Assembly (NCBI GenBank): GCA_030998015.1
Contig: JARWMV010000233.1
Coordinates: 1,550,001 to 1,614,000, forward strand
Reading direction: 5' to 3'
Length of the DNA stretch: 64,000 bases
Source: Ceratorhiza oryzae-sativae
Lineage: Eukaryota > Basidiomycota > Agaricomycetes > Cantharellales > Ceratobasidiaceae
Below are positions 10,506 through 25,755 of the stretch, in pieces (within the stretch, counting starts at the first letter, position 1; every line of letters starts with the position of its first letter). The translations under genes were made by a program, and so were the position numbers. The notes beneath the pieces are model-generated. The model did not search any database, had not been told where the DNA came from, and was given only the letters and a program-made list of their open reading frames with translations.

Positions 10506-11618
10506 TTAAGTAGTATCCATCGCATCACCTCCCGCTGGGCGTACAACCTCGTCAACCACCAGTGAGCGAATGTTCTCGTGCTTCCATGCGGTTGTGCCTC
10601 GTTTGAATTTGTAGCTATGAATAGGTTTATGAGTGGCGGCTTTTTAACGATTGAAGGTTGTAACCTACTTGCGCTCCTTGGTTGCCCGTACGTTATCCGT
10701 TTTATAATTTCGAAGCATTTCTGTGCTGTCTGCTGTGATAACACAGACATCCACATTAGAACCCGAACCCAGGTCGTTGAAAATACCAGCTGAAATGGCG
10801 GCTGACACTAGCTCAACTGCCTCGTCTCGCTGAATAATAGCACGTGAATATTCATATCAGAGCGGGCACACAATAGACCAAGCCCGGCTCACGCTCAAGC
10901 CCGCTTTCCACTGGCTTTCGAACACAGCCATCGCGGCCAAACTACCCGAGCCCATTGTTACGTATGGAAGCTTGTCGGTCGAACCATGAGGCGCGACGGT
11001 GAACAAATGCGGCCCTGTGGAGTCCACGCCTCCCAGGACAAGTGCGGCACCAACGTGGCCCTGGTACCTATGAAAAGACGTAAAAAGAGCTGCTCAGGGT
11101 GGTAAATTTTACTAACCTGAATAGCATTTGCTTAAGCATTGCCATTGCCGTCACGACTCGGGCTTGACGTCCAGTACTCAATTGATGAAGTTCGATGTTT
11201 GACGAAATGAGCGCCGTGGTAAATTCGGTATCAGCCGCGGTACCTGCACCACAGCATCGGATATGGGGAGCAATGTAATGGATCTGTTAACGCAGAGTTG
11301 TCCGTCGTTCAATGTCAAGCCTCTATGGATATTAGAAAGTATGGGTCCGATATGTCACCTTTTCACAGTTCTTGTCGGCCACAATATCACCCTCGGTAGC
11401 TCGTGTATCGGCACCCAACACTATGCCACCGTCAAAGAGGCATCCGACAATCGTCGTCCCAGTGGAAGTCGCCTTCGGGAGCTTGATACCTTTCCCCGCA
11501 AGAAACTCATTCCTAACACCACGGCGTAAATGAAACAGCCTCCGCCGTTGATAATCGTTTGAGCCTACCTCACCGTGTTTGAGAAGTCAAAGCCGGGTCT
11601 CAAGTATACGCTTTCCAT
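10506..11618 (-). CDS. PUP1: 20S proteasome subunit beta type-7 (beta2, trypsin-like)
   Basis: Catalytic beta2 subunit of the 20S core particle, which cleaves after basic residues. I resolve six exons on the minus strand: 11569-11618, 11359-11512, 11117-11283, 10893-11067, 10669-10829 and 10506-10614. They total 816 nt (271 aa) with all phases consistent. A propeptide of about 35 residues ends TSTG, and the active-site Thr is residue 36 (TTIVG). [29 protein letters not shown] and [10 protein letters not shown] are family hallmarks, as is the long C-terminal arm that wraps the neighbouring beta3 subunit (RGTTAW...VVDEVV). No disabling change is seen. The hAT transposon lies about 200 bp beyond its 3' end. 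Confidence 0.96.
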
Positions 11619-12516
11619 ATTTTTTGAAGTGTTAAACAGTAGGCTGATATGGGGTAGTATTGTGTTGATCTAACGCATACGCGTCGATATTTGGCTTTAT
11701 TGCCTGCATCACGTGTTACCTTCATAACTACCAAAAATGGGTTATATGTACCCTCAGCAATAACCCAAAAGCTGGGACCATCCACATTATAATATAGTAT
11801 TCGGCTGCTTTCCTGACTATTTTTTATGGACCACTGGTATCACAACCCCAAGTATGGGGAGTAGTGGATTCTCGCGCTAGAGCACATAGGGGCTCAATAT
11901 TCGCCGGGTGAGTATTCATTCACTCTCAAGACTCCCCTAAAATCTTAGGATCAACTGGCTAGACATCCCAACGAGAAGCATTCTCGTTGTGAGCTATCGG
12001 GACATCCACCGGAGCGCTCTTGCCATATTTTACCAAACCAGGGGACTTTTAGCCATCCCTGTGAGATTCGAGGGGTTGTATGCGCGTCTTTTCGACCATA
12101 TTCTGGGTTACCGAGAGGGCCTGAATATGTCACGGATCTCTCGAACCCATCCTCTCAGAAGAGTACTGCTGATGTTGCAAATATCCTGTCGAGTCCCCCG
12201 ACTCGAGCGCTTAGACTAATTAGTAGAATAGATATATTATCATGCAATCGATTCGATTATCTACTACAGTCCGATGTTCTATTGCTACATATCGAGATGT
12301 ACATGCACCATACAGCATATAAAGGAATATACAAAAGGTCGCGACTAGCGCGAAATTATACAGTTACTAAGGTGGTAAATGCTGGACACTATAGGCGACG
12401 ACGTAAAACGAATTAAAAAGCTACATGGATGAGATCATGACATACCCCCAAACAATACGGCAAAATGGGGGACGTGTTATGGATAATGCCAGGAAAAAAC
12501 GGCATACTCATGGCCT
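11619..12516. other. Intergenic, no gene seen
   Basis: Upstream region of PUP1 and downstream region of the polyQ gene. Only short unsupported ORFs are present (the longest about 76 codons). No repeat or RNA gene recognised. Confidence 0.6.
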
Positions 12517-13788
12517 TTAGTATATTCGAGCGTTAGCAGAGGTCCCGGCCAGCCGCGTTCCTCTGCCAATGTTGCCCATTGCCTCGACCCCAGCAATACC
12601 CATTCCTGGCACACTATCGTTAAACGCAATGGCCGCGACTTCGTCAACTAACTCATATACAGCGACTGATCCATCGTGTTGTTTTCCCGCATAGCCGAGC
12701 ATGCGTTTGAAGGGCGCCCGACGTGTCAGGAGCTCCATAGCGGGATCTTCATCCTTATGGACCCGGGGAGGAGACGGGGTAGATTTGTGAGCTCTGGGTT
12801 GGTCTCGAGAAATTTGAGCAGGAGGAGGAGAGCGCTGAACATTGTTAGTACGAGGAGGGACATTCATTTGCTCAGCGGGAGCTGCAGAGAGATAGTACTG
12901 CTCGCTGGATGAGGCCACTGGGCTCCCATACCCTGCAAGATACATTGCATCAGCAGAATAATATGTTGCATTGGAACTAAGTGAAGAAGCGACGAAACCG
13001 GAGTAGGAGGGTTGGGTCTGCTGGGAATTAAAAGGAACTTGGTGCCACTGGAACATGGTGTCGTCGTATGTACTGTATTGCGCGTGTTGCTGCTGTTGAT
13101 GCATTTGCTGCTGTGACTGCTGTTGATACATCTGCTGCTGTGACTGCTGCTGATACATCTGTTGTAGCGGTTGCTGCTGAGTATTGCTATAATAATCCTG
13201 GTATGCCTCTGGCTGCTGAGGTTGCGGGGGTGACCGGCGTTCACGAGGCGCTCGACGCGCCGCTTCAGCCTCTGCGGCCGCGTCCGCTGCTCGAACCTCT
13301 CGAGCGACGTCGGAACCAGCCAGATAGCTGCGACACTCGAACAATATTGTCGATGCACCCTCATTCAACAGTTTCTGTACGAGTGGGGAGAAAACCCAGA
13401 CAAGAGTAGTCCGAGGGGCAAAGCGTTTCTTCACCTCGAGACCAAAGTCACTAATGCCTGGCAAGTCTGGGCGGGAATGGCGCGTGGAAACATCCCCAGC
13501 AGCGGTCGAAGGAGGGAAAGAGGAAGCTCGTGGACCATATAGAGCTACGGCATTGACTTCACGACCTTCCCTGCGGAATGAGATGAACGTAGAAGGTAAA
13601 TGGAGTTTGGGAGGTTCGCCAGACTGTCCCGGAACACCACTAGAAGTTATTAATCTAAGCTCTAATATACCATCTAGGAGAGTCTCGTTCATCATATGTT
13701 GCACGAGAGCTGGCACGGACTCGTATCTCGTCGCTTTGTCGAGGCGATACAAAATTCGACGGTAGTCCCGAGGTTGAGAAGAGGACAT
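12517..13788 (-). CDS. Hypothetical glutamine-rich protein
   Basis: Intronless frame of 423 residues that I do not recognise. The N-terminal 170 residues look like a folded domain (RRILYRLDKATRYESVPALVQHM near the start; RTTLVWVFSPLVQKLL near 127). An Ala/Arg-rich charged helix follows, then a low-complexity stretch of CAG-type repeats (several QQQ-MYQQQ units at about residues 205-240), a Ser/Tyr/Pro-rich region, and a final conserved-looking 60 residues (PFKRMLGYAGKQHDG). Q-rich tracts of this kind are common in fungal regulatory or RNA-binding proteins, but no DNA- or RNA-binding motif is visible. The clean length and absence of stops support a real gene. Confidence 0.72.
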   Translation of the reverse strand: MSSSQPRDYRRILYRLDKATRYESVPALVQHMMNETLLDGILELRLITSSGVPGQSGEPPKLHLPSTFISFRREGREVNAVALYGPRASSFPPSTAAGDVSTRHSRPDLPGISDFGLEVKKRFAPRTTLVWVFSPLVQKLLNEGASTILFECRSYLAGSDVAREVRAADAAAEAEAARRAPRERRSPPQPQQPEAYQDYYSNTQQQPLQQMYQQQSQQQMYQQQSQQQMHQQQQHAQYSTYDDTMFQWHQVPFNSQQTQPSYSGFVASSLSSNATYYSADAMYLAGYGSPVASSSEQYYLSAAPAEQMNVPPRTNNVQRSPPPAQISRDQPRAHKSTPSPPRVHKDEDPAMELLTRRAPFKRMLGYAGKQHDGSVAVYELVDEVAAIAFNDSVPGMGIAGVEAMGNIGRGTRLAGTSANARIY

Positions 13789-14374
13789 TGAGAGTAGTGA
13801 TGAGATCTGATGTGACGACAGCAGCCATGTCCCCTATTTATGCGCGATGTGTGCTTTGCAACAGCTCCAAGCAATCCTAGAAAGCTCGAGGATTGCAACG
13901 TATCAACGTCAGAGTGGAGGAAGCGTGCTTCTCCAGTGCGTTTCTTAAGCTGATCGAACTGAGTTTGAAAGTGCTTCAGGTGTTGAAAACAGTACTTAAG
14001 TCGTTTCTGATTGCGTTGATTAGTGACTGCCAAAGATCGCACTCACGCAGTGGCTACAGTGTTGGTTTACGATGGTAGGTGCGCGAATGGCTCGGCGGAG
14101 TGCTGGGTCTTTCCCTCACTTGTGTAGATTTATAATATATTGGTATACGCTGCGAATAAATAGACAGAAAAAATTCTCTAAAAGCATGCAATCAATCTGA
14201 AGCGGACTGGGATACGGGCTCATGTAATTACTCCTGGCAAAATCGCTATTTCAAATATGCCTCCTGGTTTGCACTTGCACAGATCGGCCATTTTGAAGAA
14301 GGGTCGAGCGACCCGGCTGTTCGATTTTGAAGAATTTAACCGTGAATACAATAGTAGCAAGAAACGCCTATTTT
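13789..14374. other. Intergenic between polyQ gene and MYST gene
   Basis: Promoter side of the polyQ gene and 3' side of the MYST gene. No supported gene seen. Confidence 0.55.
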
Positions 14375-17686
<3,312 letters not shown>

Positions 17687-19424
17687 TTCGAGTTGGAAGA
17701 TGCGGTAACCAGAAGATTTGTGATTGACAGAAATATCTCACAGCGTTCGTCAGTGTTCTGTCTGAGGCCTCGTGCGGTGCGTGACCCGAACCGTGGTCCG
17801 GGCGCTTTACTTACATCACCAACAGCTCTCCTCTAGTCGCCCAGATGAAGACGCCAGAACGTATGCGTTCATTTAATGGTAATTATGTGAACAAGATCGG
17901 CGATCCATAAGATGAAAGTTCTCAGGGAGCTCGGCTGACACCGAGCTTCATCGCCCATGAGTTGGCATTCAATCGAGAGAACTGCTCGCATCCGATAGGA
18001 TATTTTGCCTGATCTCGCGCCATGTCCTTGATTTGGACACGCCCGTCAACCCTAGGCACTGTCTTCTGTGTAACCTCGGGTCGAGCTCATTTGGGCTTTG
18101 GCGGAACTATGACATAGAACGTCCGCTGCTTCCATGGTCTTACTAGGCGGCATACCTTTTTCTGGAAAATTATAGGCCTAGTCCTAAACGGGACCAGGAT
18201 GGGATCGGATTTGCTTGCGGCTCCGTTGAGAAAGGGTATACGGTAGGCACCGGAAAATTAAGTTACGGCAAAAGATTCCACGTATCGTTCCATGTCGGAG
18301 ACCGCGCACGGGCGTCTGCCTTTTGGCACGGAACTGCCGGCGACAGCCTCGCCTTTGCCTGCAGGCCAGTGGTGCTAAATTTTCTGAAGCTCGATATAGC
18401 AATTTTAGCCGTAGAGTATATATCCGAAATGTGTCCGTAGCTGTTTTATGCGGGGCGGAACATTCGAGATAGCAAGGTGGGATAACTAGTTGTGAATATG
18501 TGATGTGATTTTTAGGTTCCCCATACGTATTTTCAGACCGAACAGGCAGTATTGTCCGATGTTTACGCGTCAGACGGTGCTTGGGATTCGATACCCCTTT
18601 ACCTCGCCCCTGAGCCGTGGGCGCCAATGAGATCATGAGCGACCGAACGATTGGATCAGGAAGTATGATACGCATGTCGCATAGAATTCAAGCTCGCTAA
18701 TATTGTGAATAGAACTTCGTGTGATAGCTAACCGAGGTATATATACGCCGGGTGGCATAGTACGCCCTACAACCTGCGATACAACGTGTGCGTTGGCAGA
18801 GACACCTGCACCCAGGCTGTCTTCGATGGGTGTATATGCTGATTTGTGAGGCCGGTGCGATGGCCAACGAAGACAAGACGGACATCGGGGTTAAGCTTTT
18901 GAGTTCTGCTCGCCATGCGCGCGCTGTTCTTGAGAAAGAGCCAGCGTGGCCAACTCGTGTCTGGCCGCATCCATTGGGGCGGGCTGTGGGCTCGAGATCC
19001 GGCTATCGAGGACAGTGCCATATCGGGGCGCACCCGTCGGTTTTCTCTCTCGCGGGGCCTGTGGGGCCATGCTCAGGGCGGGGGGGTGCATCACGTGCAT
19101 GCCGTGGGAAAGTACGGGGTCCCGGATGAATGACGTCGGCGGATGCGCCGCGACGACGAGCACACCACCCTGGGCAGCGAGAAGCGCACGAAGCGCAGCG
19201 GCAAGGGCTTGCGACGCGATCCCGAGCATCCGGTGCGTGTTCCGTGGTGCCCCATGTATGCACGGGCCGACCCCAACCGACACGATCGCAGATCAGTCGA
19301 GCATTGCCCTGTCCGGACGTCTCCTAATCGAAAACTTCCTTCTCCAACGCCTTAAAGTCCGGCGCCCAGGTCCTCACGAGAGCAACCACCTCTGCTCACA
19401 TCCTCATCGCACCTGCTCACCACC
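17687..19424. other. Region without a supported gene
   Basis: Lies between the divergent MYST and glycogen synthase genes. ORFs at 18184-18675 (minus) and 18891-19283 (minus) have odd composition and no recognisable motif. 18.9-19.4 kb is GC-rich and probably the glycogen synthase promoter and leader. Part of the MYST 5' exon may lie at 17.7-17.9 kb. Confidence 0.5.
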
Positions 19425-22076
19425 ATGCGCGACGTCCGCAACCCCCTGCTCTTCGAGTGCGCCTGGGAAGTCGCCAACAAAGGTCCGTCGTCGCCGCCCC
19501 CCTTGCCTCGCTGTGCTCATCCGTGTGCGCAGTCGGCGGCATCTACACCGTCATTAAGACCAAGGTCCCTGTGACTGTGGCCGAGTATGGCGACCGCTAC
19601 ACGCTCGTCGGCCCCCTGTCCTACAAGTCCGCCCCGATGGAGGTCGAGCCTCAGGAGCCAAAGGACCCCCATGTCGCGAGCACCATGCAGTCGATGCGTG
19701 ATCGCGGCATCAACTGCCTCTACGGCCGATGGCTCATCGAGGGGGCACCCCAGGTCCTGCTTTTCGACACCGGCTCCGCATACGGCCGCCTCGACGAGTG
19801 GAAAGCAGACTTGTGGAATCTTGCCGGCATCCCATCGCCCCCAGGCGACCACGAGACTAACGAGTCGATTGTCTTTGGTTATCTAGTTGCATGGTTCCTC
19901 GGCGAGGTGGGTCACACCGTACATTGCGTCATTTCATCGCTCCAACACGCCCCACACAGTATGTCTCTCGTAACCAAAATGCTGCAGTCGTCGCCCACTT
20001 TCACGAGTGGCAAGTCGGGGTCACGATTCCCCTTTGCCGCAAGCGCCACATCGATGTTACCACCGTGTTCACGACCCATGCTACCTTGCTTGGCCGTTAC
20101 TTGTGTGCGGGATCGGTCGACTTTTACAACAACCTCCAATACTTTGATGTCGACCACGAGGCAGGAAAGCGCGGCATCTATCATCGGTGAGTTTTGGATA
20201 GCATTCTACGGTAATCTCGTCCTAAACGCTGTCTATAGTTACTGCATAGAACGTGCTGCGGCCCACTGTGCTGACGTCTTTACGACAGTCAGCCACATTA
20301 CTGCATACGAATCCGAGCACTTGCTGAAGCGAAAGCCGGGTGCGTGCAACTAGGTTAATTTGCATCCCTTCATTGACAAGTTCTATCTAGATGGTGTCCT
20401 GCCAAACGGACTGAATGTCGTCAAGTTTGCCGCCCTCCACGAGTTCCAAAACCTCCACTCGAAGAGCAAGGCAAAGATCGATAGCTTCGTCCGTGGGCAC
20501 TTCTACGGCCACTTCGACTTCGATATTGATAACACACTCTATGCAAGTCTCACTCACACCTTTTTGCTCTAAGAGTTCGTGCTGACATCATGTGTGTGAT
20601 GTAGATGTTCACTGCCGGCCGTTACGAGTTCCGGAATAAGGGAGTAGATCTGTTTATCGAATCCCTCGCCCGTCTGAACTATCGTCTGCAAGAGTCGGGG
20701 TCTAAAGTAAGATCTAGCCCTTACCCCAAAATGGCAAGGGTACTGATAGCCTATATCTGATTGCAGGTTACGGTTGTTGCGTTTATCATCATGCCTGCAG
20801 CAACCCACTCGTACTCGATCGAAGCACTCAAGGGACAGGCAGTAACGAAGCAGCTTCGTGACACTGTTACGGAGATTCAGAACCGGATTGGAGACCGTCT
20901 GTTTGAGCACGCTGCGAGGTACTCCAGGTAGGTAGCTAGTTATAGGGGCCCGAACTTTTACTAAACGAAATTCTTAGTGATCACGGAGCTGAACTACCCA
21001 AGTTCGAGGATCTCTTGTCCGATCAGGACAAGGTCGCTCTCAAGCGCCGCATTTTTGCCCTCAAGCGCAACTCGCTACCTCCAGTGACGACTCACAACAT
21101 GGCGGATGACGGAGCCGACCCCATTCTGATGCAGATCCGACGAGTACAGCTCTTCAACCGCTCCTCGGACCGAGTGAAAATCGTGTTCCACCCCGACTTT
21201 TTGAATTCGAACAACCCGATTCTCGGCCTCGACTACGAAGAGTTTGTGCGGGGTTGCCATATGGGTGTCTTCCCCAGCTACTATGAGCCATGGGGTTACA
21301 CGCCTGCGGAGTGCACAGTCGTGAGTAGCCTTTTTGATTATCACAATCGTTTGATACTGAATGTTATCTCGTACAGATGGGTATTCCATCTATCACGACC
21401 AATTTGTCTGGCTTCGGCTCGTTCATGCAGGACCTCATCGAAAAACCTGAGGTGAGAGCTCACTGTTTGAAGCGAGGTAGAGTTAAGGTTAAATGATATG
21501 CCCTGATTAGGACGAGGGTATCTACATCGTCGACCGACGCATGCAGTCGCTCGAAGACTCGGTCAATCAGCTTACTCACCAAATGCTCACGTTCTGCAAC
21601 AAGACCCGACGGCAGCGCATCAACCAGCGTAACCGCGTCGAGCGCTTATCCCCACTTCTCGACTGGAAGAACTTGGGTGTCGAGTACTCGAAAGCTCGGC
21701 AGCTTGCTCTGCGCCGCGCATACCCCGATTCCTTCAGGGACGAGGAGGACTTTGACGATCTCGGCGCAGGCACCAACAGGATGCCGTTCTCGGTTCCGGG
21801 CAGTCCTCGGTTCCGCCATGGAGCGATGACGCCCGGCGATATTGGCACCCTTACGGAAGAGATGCAGGCTCTGCAAACCAGTGACTACAAGGGCCAGCCA
21901 TGGCCAGCCATGCGTCCGGAAGACGAGGAGGATAGCTATCCATTGTGAGTGCCTGGCCCGCGATTTCATTTCTCTGGTCGCTAACTCTGGTAATCATTCG
22001 CAGCCCGCTTGTCCTCAAGGTCCGAAGCCGCGCTGGCTCTGTGATCTCTGGCGCTAGCACGCCTGGGGCGGGATAA
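19425..22076 (+). CDS. GSY1: Glycogen (starch) synthase, GT3 family
   Basis: Extends alpha-1,4-glucan chains of glycogen from UDP-glucose in the cytosol. I resolve eleven exons (19425-19482, 19533-19906, 19960-20186, 20239-20339, 20391-20542, 20605-20706, 20767-20927, 20978-21320, 21377-21451, 21511-21944, 22004-22076), totalling 2100 nt (699 aa) with consistent phases. Features: N-terminal [16 protein letters not shown] (UDP-glucose binding), [26 protein letters not shown], the C-terminal catalytic region [16 protein letters not shown], and the cluster [12 protein letters not shown], which in fungal and animal enzymes binds glucose-6-phosphate. The Ser-rich tail ([13 protein letters not shown]) resembles the region phosphorylated in yeast Gsy2. 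The intron at 20543-20604 has a GC donor (TAT|GCAAGT). Confidence 0.96.
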
Positions 22077-22924
22077 GCCGCACTTTGAGCGAGGGAGATC
22101 TCCGCCGTGCGGACGAGGCATTGAGCCACCACAATGCCCCCAACGGCAGGTGATCTGATTAGCCGGCTGGGTACTTGTCCTCGTTTCTTTCCCCTCCTTG
22201 TTACCCGAGATATTTTGCGAAATAAATTGGGAATCGAACTAGGCGTTGTCAAGAGTTGTTTTTTTCATTCATTCTTTCTTCGTGTGTATATCATTTTGTA
22301 ACGTTTTTTTCCTATGTGAATCGTATCTTTTAGACGCTGAATGGGAGCAATTCAAACTTTTTCTAACCGGTTTGGGATGCCAAGGACTGGAGTTTGATGC
22401 CAAAATACGGCAGGCCGGTCTCGCCAAGTGAGGTCTGTCTAAACCTTTTCGCCAAAATGATCCGTAATCGGAAATTTACCGAAGCCCGACCGAGCACTTG
22501 TGAGTCTTATGAGCTGTTTCTGCGCGATAGCGACGACGTTTGACAGACATGTGACTGGATCCCCGAGGTCGTCCACAAAGTTAATCCGACCGATGATATT
22601 ATCATGGACCGAAGAAGATCAATTATGTTACTATATGCACTATATCGGGTAATTCTCGTCCATATGGTCTATGCTCGTGAGGGGTTCCTGTATGCGTTCT
22701 GTCGCTTCGACTGGGCTTGGACATGCGCCTATCGGTTCACTAGCCGAATTTTGACGTCAGTTGGCCAGTAGTGTGCCAAGAATCTGACCGCTATATTCAC
22801 TCGGCGAAAATCCGCACATAAACTACCGGCGATGGTTGTAGGTGCGACGAGCCTCCGATGAGCAGGTATAAAACTAGAACGAAAAAAGACCAAACCAGAA
22901 CCACATCCCAGTTCGCTTGAATAC
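22077..22924. other. Intergenic, no gene seen
   Basis: 3' region of glycogen synthase and promoter of the LPMO gene. A pyrimidine-rich stretch lies near 22255-22310. Nothing else recognised. Confidence 0.6.
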
Positions 22925-23916
22925 ATGAAGTCGTTTAGTGCTCTCGCCCTTCTCGCCGCGGCCGGCTGCGCATCTGCGCACACGATTTTCCAGGAGATGT
23001 GTAAGTCCCGTCGTTTCGAGCATGCACGCAGTTGCTTATATGCCGTTTTAGTCTTCAATGGCGTCTCCCAGGGAAACCACAACTGCATGCGTCTGCCGTC
23101 ATATGATGGTCCTATCACGGACGTGACGAGCTCGTCGATGAGCTGCAACGGCAGCCCCAACGCCCTTGACACCGTCTCGCCCAACATCTGCTCCGTTGCG
23201 GCCGGCTCCCAAGTAACTCTCCGCTGGGCGCACACCTTGACCGCCGGCAGCAACGGTACGCGCCACAGTTGGATTTGATCGTACACGAGTTGATTGATGA
23301 ACATGACTGGATTTCTTTCAGACGTTATCGATGCGAGCCACAAGGGGCCCATCATGGTCTACATGGCCAAGGTCAGCAATGCTGCAAGCTCTCCTGCCCC
23401 TAGTACGTAATTACTCTTCGTGACCGTAATCCACTTGAGGCTAAGGTTTGTGATAGCCTCGGGTTGGTTCAAGATCTACGAATCTGGCTTGAGCGGCGGC
23501 GTTTGGGCCGTCGACACCCTCATTAAAACGGCGGCAAGCTCACTGTCACGATCCCGAGCTGTATCCCTGCGGGCGACTACCTGTTCCGCGGTGAACTCAT
23601 TGCCCTGCACGCGGCTTCCTCGTACCCTGGTGCTCAGTTGGTAATTATTCTGATAAATCATATCAGGGCCATTCGTTACTGACCTGTCCCAAATAGTACA
23701 TGGAGTGCGGCCAGATCCGTGTCACCGGCGGAGGCTCGAAGACTCCATCCACGGTCTCGATCCCAGGTGCATACAAGGGTTCCGACCCGGGCATGTACGT
23801 TCGTTTCCTCGGTATTCAAGCTCTTATAACTCACTGCACCGTTCGACAGCACCTACAACCTTTACAACGGCCAGACTACTTACACTATCCCTGGTCCTCG
23901 TCCATTCACCTGCTAA
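22925..23916 (+). CDS. AA9 lytic polysaccharide monooxygenase with apparent frameshift
   Basis: Secreted copper enzyme that oxidatively cleaves cellulose. The signal peptide is residues 1-18; the mature protein starts at His19 (HTIFQ), the first copper ligand. The second ligand is the His in RWAHTL. The axial region follows the family pattern ([29 protein letters not shown]), and the protein ends PGPRPFTC. No cellulose-binding module. Introns lie after 23000 and near 23257, 23404, 23642 and 23795. In the exon holding GVWAVDTL, the frame shifts by one base at the AAAA run 23525-23528: the conserved downstream stretch [12 protein letters not shown] is readable only in another frame. As written this makes a pseudogene; a homopolymer base-call error is an equally good explanation. 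Confidence 0.88.
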
Positions 23917-24328
23917 GCAGCGAGGCCGTTCTGTTTGTTGTGTATTTAGCTTTCGTAAATTCAAATGCATTACCCATTTTGATAATCACTGGTCGAACCC
24001 TGAGTTGAACCAGGAGATTGAAGTGAGGAGACATTTACTTTCAGCTTGTTTTGTTGCATCTTTGAACCCATCATGCAACGCGCTGATTCGATGGAGGCAT
24101 ATGTATTTCACTGTGGCTATAACCACTACCATGGGGAACCAACACAATTCATTGAGGCACCGTCTTACATTTGACGTGAATCACACTAGGGAATCGCATA
24201 CAGAAAACGCAGGCTCAGGAAAATCTAAATAATCATTGTTCATTCAGGGGCTCGAAGCGTTTAATGATCGCGCGATTTCCTGGAGGATTTGGAGTCAATT
24301 ACTTTGCTGTGGACTGGTAGTCAAGACT
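23917..24328. other. Intergenic, no gene seen
   Basis: 3' ends of the convergent LPMO and BAR genes meet here. No feature recognised. Confidence 0.6.
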
Positions 24329-25593
24329 TTAATACCTGTACTCTCCCTCAGCGGCAACGCTCAAGTCCTCCAGTTCTCCTTGAACTGCAGAGAGTGCTTC
24401 CGCAGCGGTAGAGTGGAAGACTAACTGAGCTTTGATGAACTCGTTTAGGTTCTTGAGAGGCTCCGGCTAATTATAGGAACCCTTTGGCAAAAGTAGAGGG
24501 GCGATATCTAAATGGGGCTCACGTTCTCCAAGACTGCCTTCATCATACTGATTGCAACCTCGGTCTTCTGTACCAAGTCATCCTCGGCATTCTCGACCTC
24601 GAGACGAGCTTGTTCCTGACGCGTTGGGTTTGCAGTCTTTAGGCTGGACCTTGGAGTTAGCCTACGCCGTGACTCAGTCATAGTCCCACGTACCCCATCT
24701 TGGCAGAATCAAGCTCCAAACGGCTCACGCGCACAGCCTGGCGCGCTTTCATTGCGACAGCGATGGAAGTATTGAGAGTCGCTTGCCATGGCTGCAAGAA
24801 TTGCGACCTGATGCTGTCGTCTTGGGTCAAACGCGCCTCGCCGATCTACCGTGATCGAATTAGCATATGGAAGAGCCAAAAATGCTAGCCTATCCGAATA
24901 AAGAATTACCTTTTCGTAGCCTGCAGCGATCTCACTCAGCGCTTTGACCAGGCGTGCCTCTTCGTGAGCCCCTGGGCCGGCCGAGAGGATGGCTGCGCTT
25001 GATGCGGTCGCGCGGCTAATCGCATGAGGCAGCGTCTTGTGGATAGTTTTTGGTGGAGGGGATTGGGGAGGGGCAGGGAGGGATGTTCCCTTCAGGTTAT
25101 TCGCTGCAAAGCTTGTAACCGTATGGGAGATATTCGTTGAAAACTCTGACAGCGACTCCTGGATCTGGGTCGGATAGTCATATGTCTCGTTTTCGAAAGT
25201 ACGGGAGATTCTACGCAGATATTTTTACACTGGCGATAAGCCTGTATCCACGAAATACTTACTTCAAGACGTTAAGGTGGACGTTGCGGAGTGCGTCGAC
25301 CCGAGCTTCCAAGTCCTTGTATTCTACAAGTGCTTCGTGAATCATGACGCAAAAAATTGGATGCTATTGGCTACCTTGAGGAAGTTCAGTGATATCTTCG
25401 GGGGCGACTGCGCCAAAACGTTCTCTGTTCTCACAAGTTCAGGCACTCCAGCTATCATGAGCCATAACAGACGCGTCATTCAGACTAACCGGGCTTGCTG
25501 GACTTGTGTACCAAATCCTTTAGTAAGCTTGCTAGCACTCTGTCCAATATTCAAGCTGGCCAGGCTAGACGAAAGCTTGTTCCAGTTATCCAT
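24329..25593 (-). CDS. BAR-domain protein (Gvp36-like)
   Basis: Predicted membrane-curvature-sensing coiled-coil protein. Starts MDNWNKLSSSLASLNIGQSASKL at 25593 and runs through at least six exons: ITELPQ, EYKDLEARVDALRNVHLNVLK, ISRTFENETYDYPTQIQ, then GAHEEARLVKALSEIAAGYEK, IGEARLTQDDSI and a final helical segment ending in a TAA at 24329-24331. The order and heptad-rich helices fit the fungal Gvp36/BAR family, involved in vesicle traffic and endocytosis; this role is from the family, not shown here. A degenerate copy of its middle exon lies at 31.7-32.0 kb. Confidence 0.85.
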
Positions 25594-25755
25594 TTTGTGT
25601 TAACAACGTGAGACGTAATGGAGTGATGTGGAGGGCAAGATGAGGCAGTGATCAATATGCATTAGGGTTACATTAAACCCTGAGTAGACCCTTGGATTGC
25701 TGCAAACATATTTAATCACATACAAACGTCTAGGTGCTTTCTTGCCTTCAGCCTC

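Noticed and set aside
18184..18675. Minus-strand ORF of 163 codons
   Set aside because: Arg/Cys-rich composition, no motif, no splice partners; looks like a chance frame.
18891..19283. Minus-strand ORF of 130 codons upstream of glycogen synthase
   Set aside because: Sits in a GC-rich leader where all frames are open; no recognisable domain.
22729..23355. Minus-strand ORF of 208 codons across the LPMO gene
   Set aside because: Shadow of the real plus-strand AA9 gene.
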